DNA of 64,000 bases, taken from assembly GCA_039105265.1 (NCBI GenBank), contig JAPFFF010000017.1, positions 1,674,001 to 1,738,000 on the forward strand, read 5' to 3'. Of the stretch, positions 11,429-21,100 are shown in pieces (position 1 is the first letter of the stretch; each line of letters opens with the position of its first letter). Source of the stretch: Tritrichomonas musculus (taxonomy: Eukaryota; Parabasalia; Tritrichomonadida; Tritrichomonadidae). A model generated the notes under the pieces. It was given only the letters and a program-made list of their open reading frames with translations, was not told the DNA's origin and did no database searches. The position numbers and the translations under genes are program-made.

Positions 11429-11654
11429 TATATATAACTTTAAATAAAATATATAAAGCCTACTTTATTATGCACTTGTTTTAAAATATATACTTTTGAT
11501 ATGCATTAGAATACATATTTTTTTTATTGTTTTTACAAGTTTATGAACAGATATATTCCTGATCAATATTTAGTCAAATACCCGTTTTTCCTATCGTATA
11601 TTATTGAAAAAGTTTTGTTTTTATCTTAATATAATAGACCTCTTAGTTATCTTC

Positions 11655-11898
11655 TCTGATGCATAATTATCTCCTTTCAAACTTTCTTATTTTCTCTCAT
11701 TTTTTTGAATTCTTTTACTTATTTTATCTCAAACTTCTTTATTTTCTCACATTTTTTCTCTCAAATTCCGAATAATTTTGAGAGAAAATATTGTGAGAAG
11801 ATAACAAAGTTTGTGAGATGATAACAAAGTCTGTGAGAATACATAAGGAAGTTTGAAAAGAAATAAGAAAGTTTTAGAGGAGATAATTATGCATCAGA
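11655..11898. repeat. 244-bp foldback element
   Basis: The two ends are inverted copies: TCTGATGCATAATTATCTCC at 11655 and GGAGATAATTATGCATCAGA ending at 11898. With a few mismatches the similarity goes on for about 37 bp per arm. The inner part is T-rich on the left and A-rich on the right, so the whole unit could fold into one long hairpin. No target duplication and no ORF are evident. Confidence 0.65.
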
Positions 11899-12884
11899 AT
11901 AAAACAAAACCCCAAAAAAATAAGACCTGAACTTATCCAGCCATCATATTGTTTTAAAATATTTTGGATAATAATTAATTTAAGTATATTATTATTTGCA
12001 TTTGTAATTATAATTGTAAACTATTTTATTTCTTTTTGATTAAGATATTTTAAAAACCCCCCTAAAAAACCGTTTACAATTTTTTACGGCGCTAAAAAAC
12101 GATTCCTAACAAAATACCTCTATTCTTTTTAATACATTTGATATCCAGCAATTATTATTCAGATCATAAATAATAATTTTATTGAACTATTTCTTTTGAT
12201 TTTCTGTTTCAATGAATATAATTTAGATATCAATCATTGAAAATAAAATTGGGATTTGCTCTGATATAAAGCATTTAATTTGTGTATAAAGCAAAACTCT
12301 GTTTTTGTTTTTTATTTCTGTTTTTGCCCCAAAAAGTTACTTGATCATCATCATTTATAAATCTTTTGAAAATCAAAATTCATTCTATTGGCTTTGCTTA
12401 TTTGATTTAGCGTTATTCGTACAGTTTTATTTATTAAAATGATTACATTTAAAATGCTAGAACATAAAATGATTTTTTTATTTTTGGTTTTATTACTATT
12501 TCATTTTTACAAAATATAAAATATTTCTGTTATTTTCATAAAAAAACAAATAATTATATTATTTAATGCTTTTTTATGAGATATATCAAAAATAGATTAA
12601 GATATTCGATCAATATAAATTTTATTTATTTTTGAATAGTTTATTTCATTTTGTATTTTTTTAACAGATATTTTTAAAAATGGATAGCATAGTATAAATC
12701 AAATGATATTCTTAATTGATATTAAGAAAATATTCCTTGAATTTCTTTTCAAAAATAATAATTTTCATGATTTGAAGTAAATAAATGCATATATATATTT
12801 ATAAAATAAAAAACTGGTTATATAAAAATAGTTAACTTAAAAATGTTTTATATTAGAAAAAATAAATCTTACAATTTCATTGAA

Positions 12885-12966
12885 AAATTGAGAGTTTTTT
12901 GTAGGAAAAACGTAGTTTATTGTATGCAATTATTTTAAATTGAGAGTTTTTTGTAGGAAAAACGTA
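12885..12966. repeat. Spaced 30-bp direct repeat
   Basis: A 30-bp word beginning AAATTGAGAGTTTTTTGTAG and ending AACGTA occurs at 12885-12914 and again at 12937-12966, separated by 22 bp. Both copies are identical. The role is unknown; it may be a remnant of a minisatellite. Confidence 0.6.
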
Positions 12967-14440
12967 TTATTTTGATAAGAGAATGAAAGGTTATTAAAAA
13001 TAAAATATATTAAAAATAGTAAAATATATATTAATTATAATAATTTATATATTTATTTGATTCTTAGTACGATAAAAAAAATATATCAAAATATTAAATA
13101 TTGCTTAAAAATTGTTGATAATTATTAAAAATTGCCCAATAATAGGAAAATGAAAGTTTTAATCTTGAAAATATAAATAAATGTTTATAGATAGATTAAT
13201 TGTCAATATCAAAAAATATGATTTTCGATGTAGTTATATATCCAGACAGGATCATTATTCTCTTTTGAGGTTATATAATATTTTAATCAGTATTAATAGC
13301 TAATAATTAATACACCAATATATTTTTGATTAGTCACAAAAACAGAAATTTAGGGGGTTTTTATTTTAATAAAAAAAAATTTTCAGTTATTTTTTTCATA
13401 AAGCTCATAGAATTTAATTTCTTTATCATATAGTATATTTAAGGGTGCGGGATATTTGAAGTTTTTTAAATATCTAATTAATTACAACCAACATTTATAA
13501 ATTAAATATATAAAAATAATTTTTGACTATTTACTTGGAATATGCATTTTTAAATAATTTTAAATAATTAGAAGATATTTGTATTTTAATTATTTTCAAA
13601 GACTCTCTGAAAAAAATTCTATATTTTTTCTGAAATTATTCATAGTTTTATTTTTATATCCAGCTTTCAATTATTAATTTTAAATTTTTTTTACTAGAAA
13701 AACATTTTTATATCAATCATTATATAAAATTAATATCATATGTATATATGCTTTTTAAATTAATGATTAAATGGCATTTGCAATTATTTTTTTATTCATG
13801 ATATATATCTTCTACATTCCATGAATTTGTTGTATTAACTGATTAAATTATTTTTCTTTCATTATTAAACAAATTCTTTTCGTTTTATTCATTTTTTATT
13901 TATTTATTTAATGAAGTTTATTATTTTAAAGTTGATTAACAAAAAAATTCACTTTGAGAAAGTTATATTTATTTATTAACAAATATTGCAACATTACTTT
14001 TTGGAGTTTCATGAATACTGTTTTAAAAAATATCTTTTAAAAACAAAAAATAAAAATTAAAGGCTCCAATAGTTTTTTTTGCATATCGAATTTATATAGA
14101 AAAAGTGGTTATTGAAAAAAAGCTATGTGATCATTGATTTCTATATCTAATGTTCCAATATTTTATAAGAATGATGAATAATGAATAAGCAATATTACAA
14201 TGTTGAGAGTTTTTGAAAATGTTGGTTGCATTCGAAATTGAAAACACAAAACATCATTTAATTCAAAACCATAATAATCTATACAAAATATAAAATTATT
14301 TTGAAATGTTTGAGTATTTTTAAAGTCCATTTGCATTATTAAATAATTAAAAAATATCATAGATAAAGCTAGAAAAAAAAGCAAATTTTGAGAAGATGAG
14401 TATACTTTATTTTGAATATATGTTAACTTTTTAAATGTAT

Positions 14441-14624
14441 TTAACGTATAAATTTAACTTTTTGTATGTCAATCATCAAATTTTTGATAACAATAAACGT
14501 AGTTATCATAATTTTCTATAGAATAAACGTATTTATCAGAATTTTGAATACTTTTAACGTCTTCATTAGGTTTTTGAATGCATTAAACGTCTTCATTAGG
14601 TTTTTGAATGCATTAAACGTATAT
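14441..14624. repeat. About 30-bp repeats upstream of the MULE-like transposase
   Basis: Units of about 30-31 bp starting with AAACGT or AACGT and containing TTTTTGAATGCATT or a variant follow one another up to 14624. The last two full units are identical. They end about 55 bp before the transposase start codon. Such arrays fit subterminal transposase-binding repeats at the end of a DNA transposon, but that reading is inference. Confidence 0.5.
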
Positions 14625-14667
14625 TTTTATGTTTCGTGATTTCATTGCAAGCTTTTCTTCTCTGACT

Positions 14668-14675
14668 TCATTATT
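14668..14675 (+). promoter_or_regulatory. Candidate trichomonad initiator (Inr)
   Basis: TCATTATT lies ten bases before the ATG at 14680. Trichomonad genes are known to use an Inr of the form TCA(+1)Y(T/A)Y(T/A) very close to the start codon, giving 5' leaders of roughly 5-20 nt. This match supports the start at 14680 rather than the in-frame ATG at 14629. Confidence 0.45.
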
Positions 14676-14679
14676 ATAC

Positions 14680-15259
14680 ATGGCACCTAAATCAAAGCAA
14701 GCCAAGCATTGCAGGAAAATTGCAATTGATCGACTGGCTAAAAAAACACCTGAAGCACCTCAGCCAAATCCTAAATTAAGTCCAAGGCTCATGGTAATGA
14801 ATGGTCTTCTCACAGGAAATAGCTATGAAGGAGTTAAAAAGCAAGCTACAATGATGAATACTCCAACTCCGTCGAAACGTACATTTTTTAATTGCCAAAA
14901 GCAAGTGTTAACTGATGTAATAAATACAGTAAAAGAAAGTTGCAAGCAGAATGCAGATAACATAAAAGAAAATTCATCTATATCGATTGATGGTCAATGG
15001 AATCATAAAAGGCATGGTTCTTACTCCACTGTTTCTTTTTTCGATCAAAAGCAAAAGAAAATAGTAGATTTTGAAAGTGTTTCTAATGGAAATTATGGTG
15101 CAAACAAAGATGTAAAATCATCCAATATGGAAACAGTCGGCATTGAAAAAGGATTGAATGAACTTGATTCAAAAATTGCCAACAAAAATATCAGAATATG
15201 TCATGATCATGACAATAAAACATCAAACCTTTTAAAGAAACACAAAGAACTTGGTTTAA
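14680..15259 (+). pseudogene. MULE-like DDE transposase, 5' part, interrupted by element A
   Basis: About 193 codons are left before the Polinton. The start MAPKSKQAKHCRK at 14680 is preferred over 14629 because of the Inr-like motif between them. The N-terminus is basic. Around residues 107-118 'SISIDGQWNHKRHGS' fits the first catalytic Asp of Mutator-like transposases ('DGxWxKRG'), and 'RICHDHDNKTSNLLKKH' fits the second Asp region ('HDxDNK'). The rest of the gene continues on the other side of the Polinton at 40775. The reading frame runs nine more bases into the Polinton before stopping. Identification rests on these motifs, not on a search. Confidence 0.6.
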
Positions 15260-15490
15260 AGTAGTATATACGAGTCGGTTTCCGCTGGGGCTGGCACCCC
15301 ACGCGTCAACACGAACTCGTCATAAAAGAAAAAGAAAAGAAAAGAAAAAGAAAAGAAAAGAAAAAAGAAAAAAAGAAAAAAATATTCTTGTTCTCACTAC
15401 TGCTCCCCATCAATGAAACGGCACAGGTACCCCACCCCACAACCGCCCATCTATGAAACGGCACAGGTACCTGCCCCGAGAATCTCGTAC
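15260..15490 (+). repeat. Left terminal inverted repeat of element A (231 bp)
   Basis: It matches the reverse complement of 40544-40774. It has three blocks: a G+C-rich outer 60 bp, a purine tract of AAAAG-type repeats (about 15324-15380), and an inner G+C-rich block with two copies of ATGAAACGGCACAGGTACC. The match ends exactly where the stop codon of the adjacent gene begins at 15491. Confidence 0.92.
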
Positions 15491-18112
15491 TTATTTCTTC
15501 ATATATATAGCATCGAAACAAATCATAGAACATTCATCACAATCTAACTCAATATTATATATATCATAAGCACCAGAAGGTGGGTTAGTGTCTTTAAAGT
15601 ATATTTCATCCAAATATGATTTTATTTGTTGAGGGTCAGACCATTCAGTTGATATAAATCTAATAAAATGTAGCTTTTGAGTCTTGTCCTTGAATATCAA
15701 TAAGTACTCCCCATCTGGAACAGGTTCATTATCACCTGTTGGATCATTATCTATATTATCAATAATTATGTGTTTCTCACTTGTAAAATAAGAGAATAGA
15801 AAATACCTATTATATTCATCAGTGACATCAGTAAATCCTGTATAATATGCTTTCCATTCCCTATCTGGGTCATTTTTCTCTTCTAATGCAGTTAACCTAG
15901 CTTCCATTGCTGCTATAGTATCTTTTAATGCGATATTTTCACCCTCTAATGTCTCTATCCTACGTATAAGTACATCTAGACCTTCATTAGCTTCATCCAC
16001 AGTAGGGTAGTTATCAAACTCTGCCTCTAGCTCATTGACCTTCTCAGCTAACAACTTGAAACAAGGCTTGAGTGAATCCCTAAACATATTGCTGATATCC
16101 ATAGCACCACTTAATGTCAAGGTTCCAGTATCAGGGTTATCATTCTCATCAGTAAAAGGTAGTTCATCTAGTTGCTTATACTCTTCCTCACACCAGGTAA
16201 TTATAGGTGTTATATCTTTGGTTATGCTTCTTGCTGTAGTACCTGACATGAAGTTAATGCTATTTCTAACCAAATCACTCATACCTTTGGTTGACTTATG
16301 CGAGAATAACCTTTTAAGGAATCCTCCACCTTTTATGGTAGGAAAGCTTATACCATCTGGAAATAGCTGCATACCAATAGAACCTATTGATCCAGCAGTA
16401 CCTGCAACTCCAAAAGCTAATGCAGTCCATGAGACTATACGTAAATTATCTACATCATCCTCCAGATGTTGAGTAACTTGTTCAGTCCTTGATACTCTAC
16501 CTTTTAAGCTTTCCATAACAGTGTTCATTTCGTTAACATCATAGCTAATAACATCTACATTGTTGGTAACTAAGTTTAAATCACTCCTCATAGTAGTAAT
16601 ATTATCAGCAGTAATTATCTTAGAGGAGGTAATATTATAATCAGTATATAAGGTTGTTGCCCCATTAGGATTTGGGGATACTTCATAAAATTGCTGCTTA
16701 ATGATATACTCGAATGGGTTAGTAGTTGAATCCCAATGAACCTCATCTATTGGGTCAACATATTCATCAGCTAAATATATCTTAATATCCCTTGAGTCAT
16801 TAGTAGTCGAAGCTGCATATGTATATTCAAGCTTTTCACATGAATCAAGTACACCATGTAAGAACAACCATACCTTGTCTCCTCCATTGCCTTCTTTTCC
16901 AGTAGGTCGAACTGAGAACCTATTTGCATTTTTAGAACCTTCAAGGGTAATATCAAGGTAGAGTTCATCAATAGCACTAGTTTCTAATTTATTAGTAGCA
17001 TTATTCATCTTATAGCACCTTATTGTTTCTATATCATATCCATCTTTTGTACCTCCTTGACTTGTTTGATATCCTAGACCATATTTCGAAAAAGGTTCTA
17101 TCTCCCCTGTCTTTAATTTTACAAAACAGTCTATTTTACACTTACCTCCATGAATCATGTAATGTAGTATGTTATCAGGAGAGTAGTCATTAGGCTTATT
17201 AATCAGTTTCATGTTCCTCTCACTCCTCTTGACTTGTATGTAGGTACCATCTTCACCATACTCATTCTCCTTATTTAATCCATTAACTAATCTACCATTG
17301 ATATGACCTTGTATGTTATCACCTACCCATTTTGTACCATCCCATGATAAAAACCACTTATTACCAAAACAATACTCATTAAACCTAAACTCTAAGTCAT
17401 TAGGTATAGTATATCCAGTATCTATGTTCCATTGAAGTAACCAATATTTCTTGTTATCGATCTCAACCTGACTAGTTGATGTAGGCTTATATAAGTATAG
17501 TACATCGCTTTTACGTAAACTTAATGCATTATCAGCTTTTATTATAGAACACTTTATTGCCTTCTCTGTCTGTAAAGAATCAGTTATATATTCATTCATT
17601 ATGCTCAACTCCCCATTCAGCCACAAGGTATATGGGTTGAAGTCTAGTTTACTATCAAAAGCTATATTCATATATCCCATAATGGTACTATTATTTATAC
17701 TGCATCCATTACTACTTTTAGTTATCAAAGGAGAATATACTTGACCATCCTTAACATATATGTAGAACTCCTTGACTAAATTACCACTTGTATCATATAC
17801 TATATTCTTCCTCAATACTATCTTAAATATATTAGTCTGGGTTTTTATTTCGTTGAGCTTATTCATGAAGTCTTCAGGCAAATTAACAAACTTAAGGATA
17901 TTGTAAGTTGTTGTTGAAGACTCAAATGATACATACTGTATATTTTTATTTTTAATATCAACTTCTGGTAAACCTTCGACCTCATTAAATAAATGACCTG
18001 TCTGTACATAGTTATCTAAGTCACCCAAGGTTAATAACTGGCTACCTTTTCGAGTAGCATCCCCTATCTTAAACTGTATATCTCCTTTAAATCTTGTAGT
18101 AGTATCACTCAT
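15491..18112 (-). CDS. Large coiled-coil protein, candidate virion surface/fibre protein (873 aa)
   Basis: Start MSDTTTRFKGDIQ at 18112 is chosen because it follows the previous gene's stop by 19 bp; an upstream in-frame ATG would overlap that gene. I do not recognise a family. A middle segment (about residues 205-265, 'LYLYKP...WDGTKW') and a later one ('IIKQQFYEVSPNP..', about 470-530) are shared with the next gene, so the two are paralogues. After these comes a coiled coil, then a Gly/Ala-rich hydrophobic stretch (SWTALAFGVAGTAGSIGSIG), then another coiled coil with 'LEGENIALKDTIAAMEARL', and a short globular tail. Modular order with coiled coils resembles trimeric fibres, so a cell-attachment role is a reasonable guess, nothing more. 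The stop codon abuts the TIR. Confidence 0.75.
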   Translation of the reverse strand: MSDTTTRFKGDIQFKIGDATRKGSQLLTLGDLDNYVQTGHLFNEVEGLPEVDIKNKNIQYVSFESSTTTYNILKFVNLPEDFMNKLNEIKTQTNIFKIVLRKNIVYDTSGNLVKEFYIYVKDGQVYSPLITKSSNGCSINNSTIMGYMNIAFDSKLDFNPYTLWLNGELSIMNEYITDSLQTEKAIKCSIIKADNALSLRKSDVLYLYKPTSTSQVEIDNKKYWLLQWNIDTGYTIPNDLEFRFNEYCFGNKWFLSWDGTKWVGDNIQGHINGRLVNGLNKENEYGEDGTYIQVKRSERNMKLINKPNDYSPDNILHYMIHGGKCKIDCFVKLKTGEIEPFSKYGLGYQTSQGGTKDGYDIETIRCYKMNNATNKLETSAIDELYLDITLEGSKNANRFSVRPTGKEGNGGDKVWLFLHGVLDSCEKLEYTYAASTTNDSRDIKIYLADEYVDPIDEVHWDSTTNPFEYIIKQQFYEVSPNPNGATTLYTDYNITSSKIITADNITTMRSDLNLVTNNVDVISYDVNEMNTVMESLKGRVSRTEQVTQHLEDDVDNLRIVSWTALAFGVAGTAGSIGSIGMQLFPDGISFPTIKGGGFLKRLFSHKSTKGMSDLVRNSINFMSGTTARSITKDITPIITWCEEEYKQLDELPFTDENDNPDTGTLTLSGAMDISNMFRDSLKPCFKLLAEKVNELEAEFDNYPTVDEANEGLDVLIRRIETLEGENIALKDTIAAMEARLTALEEKNDPDREWKAYYTGFTDVTDEYNRYFLFSYFTSEKHIIIDNIDNDPTGDNEPVPDGEYLLIFKDKTQKLHFIRFISTEWSDPQQIKSYLDEIYFKDTNPPSGAYDIYNIELDCDECSMICFDAIYMKK

Positions 18113-18131
18113 TTTAGTTAAATAAAACTTC

Positions 18132-21100
18132 TCATTCGATGTTAGCACATTTAGCTTCAAGTGCTGCAAGTCTTGCCTCAAGAGTATCAATATATGCATC
18201 CTTCTGGTCTATCATTTCCTTCACTTCTACTTTAGTAATATAAGCAGTCATATCTATATCTTCTAATGGATGTTTTGTACTTGACTTATTTTCAAGCTCT
18301 TTGATTTTCTCGCACATGAATGCTATTGTACCCTTTAAAGTATCGCGATATGTCTTTGCAATATTAATACATGTATCAAATGAAACCATCATCTTATCAG
18401 CATCCTTCATTGTTATTTCAAGTTCAGGTTCATCATCTGTTTCTTCATGATATGCCCATGCAAGAATCTTTTCTAATACATCTTCCTCTGCTAATGTCTC
18501 TGGGTTATCATTACGACGGAACCAACTTGGAATATTAAATAATCCTATTCTATTTGCTACATATGCTTCTGCTGCTACTCCTGCTATAGCTGCTGCATCA
18601 CCAGGATGATGTCTAACAAACTGCCATTGACCATGTAAGAACCTTCTAGCAACATAACCTACTGCTCCCATAATAACCTGGGTAGTTGCACTTATAACAC
18701 CATCTTGTTGGTACATTTCTATCACTCCATTCACAATATTAATTACATGTAGTCTTCTTCTATCTATTGTAGCAACTACATTTCCATTATATAGTACTTG
18801 TGTTATTTCTTCACCAGTTGTTTCATCTAATGTGTCATTAAAAGCTAAAAGATTACCATGAGAATAAATATTATCCATTAGTTCTCCTCTTTGTTCATCA
18901 CTCATTTGTTCTATCATTCTTGCTGTTATTGCTGGTGTTGTTCCTGGTACTGTCCAAGTATCTGTTGTGGCAACAAGGTCATAATGCTGATATCTAACTC
19001 CATTTGCATTGACTTCTATCTGTGAATTTATTCCAACAAATCGTACTTGACCTCCACTAATATTTGCTGTAGTTGGTGCTGAATAATCAATAGTAGCAAC
19101 AATTGGATCAATAGTCTCTCCTCTATGATCAATAATATTTATCCATGCTTCCATTGTTTGGTCATTCAAGTAAGGTTCTAATCCAATATCTCCATTTTGT
19201 ACAAATGGTAAATTTAATCTGTCTTGCATAGATAATTGTTCAATATCTCTCGCTGTGTATGTTGTTCCTTCCCATTCTATTGACCAATTATTATCAGTAG
19301 CTCTATGTATTCTATCTGTCATCTCAATATCAGCTGGTCTTATTAGAGTCCTTCGTTGAAATACATTATTATGGATAATGAGTTGGTCATTATAAAACAA
19401 ATCATACACATTAAACCACTCTCTTCCATGATATTGGATACGTAAGATATCAGGATGACTAGCAACTAATGCATTTCGTTCTTCTCTTGTCATATCTGCA
19501 ATATCTTCTAAGGTATACTGGATTCCAGATATATTGATAACAGGAACTTGATTCCTAAGTGCAATCGTAGTTGAAGCTGTATTTGTCATTGTAGTCTGTG
19601 GTACAGTTATATCTGTTCGAATCTCATCTGTTTCATCTGTAACAACCTGTGGCTGTACTTCTCTATGAGTTCTCTCTAATGATTGCTCAGTGGTTGTGAT
19701 AGTATTTGTTGCATTATCAGTATCATTATCAGTTATTGTAATCGAGGATGAATTAATATTTAATGTTTCAGTTCCATTTGTATCTGGTCTATTCCTAAAG
19801 AAGTGTAAGACATTCGAACCAAGTGTAGCAATAGCATTTCCTAACTGAGTCAGTGCATGTGTTGTCGAAAGGACAACCTGTGTAGCTGAGAATGTTGAAA
19901 TAGCTCCAGCAACAGGATTTTGAACAGTTGTTGTTATTGGTAAAAATCTTTCCATAGTCATCTTATCAGCCTTCAAATCAACATTCACCAAAAACTTACC
20001 TTGAAAGCCACTACCTCCATCACCTGGATAACCACCACCACCACCACCACCTCCTCCACCATTTCCTCCTGGACCTGCTGGGAAAGGTCTTGTTTGATAT
20101 GTATTAATAGTTACAGAGTTATTGGACATATTTAATGTTGAAAGGGCACTTGCAATACAAACTGTTGATGCTAAAATATTTAATATACTATTCGCAACTG
20201 CTACACCTTGTTTAATACTATCAGTATATTCATTATACATGGCTTGAATTCTCATTTGTTCAACTAGATTATCAACTGTCTGTTTCAATAAAGCATAATC
20301 ATAGGCTAATATATCTGTGATTCCACCAACAACATTTAAATCTCGACGCATAGTCATGATATTATCAGCCCATATAATCTTTGATGAATAAATATTATAA
20401 TCTGTCGATATGGTAGTGCATTTTCTTGGGTCTGGCTCTACTTCATAAAATTGTTGTTGAATAATTATATCGAATGGATTAACTTTCACATCAAAATCAA
20501 ATAATTCTTTCTCTATATATATTCGAATGTTCTTATGATTAAATCCTTCAATGATTTTAATGGAATGCCTTTTTTCTCGATGATAATTAAATGATTCGAG
20601 ACAAGGATTTGACCCATAGGTATGCATAACACCTGAATTAATACAATGAGTAGGATGACAATCCCATTTTAATTCAGTTATATTTCCATTAATATTTAGG
20701 TCAGCATAAACATATAATCCATCATCTGCATTTAATCCACTTGGTGCATCAACATACATTCTAGCTTGTTCATATTTATATCCATCTTGAGTAAAAGTAC
20801 CTGAACCACTTGAATCAAAAGTTGCAGTTATTCCTTCACTTAATATGGTTCCATCTTTCTTAACAACCCTCCAATTGGTAAGATAATCTTTCAAGATATG
20901 AGCATAATTATCATCATCTGTTAAATCTTCCTTTATTGTTCCTTTTATCCATCTACCAATTCTTTCGTTATGTTTGATTGTTAAAGCAGGCGCACCGTCA
21001 TTTGTGTTCATGTATGATATCTTTTCTGTACACATGTTTTGACAATTATTTCCTGTCCAATTTTTACCATCCCATGTTAATTCCCAGTTATGACCAAATA

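Larger units (their letters stand above)
10560..14440. other. Gene-free host DNA with small repeats
   Basis: About 3.9 kb of A+T-rich DNA without a believable coding region on either strand. It holds two nested inverted-repeat elements (10694-11428 and 10918-11157), a third foldback (11655-11898) and a spaced 30-bp direct repeat (12885-12914 and 12937-12966). A motif AAAACCGTTTACAATTTTT near 12066 recurs near 43823. From about 13000 to 14440 I see nothing beyond A/T runs. Confidence 0.6.

Noticed and set aside
14163-14384. 73-codon minus-strand ORF
   Set aside because: Isolated, A+T-driven composition, no motif; likely chance.
15306-15533. Minus-strand Phe/Ser-rich ORF across the left TIR
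   Set aside because: Product of the purine/pyrimidine tract of the TIR.
16035-16472. 145-codon plus-strand ORF
   Set aside because: Lies wholly antisense to the 873-aa gene, with no start context or motif.
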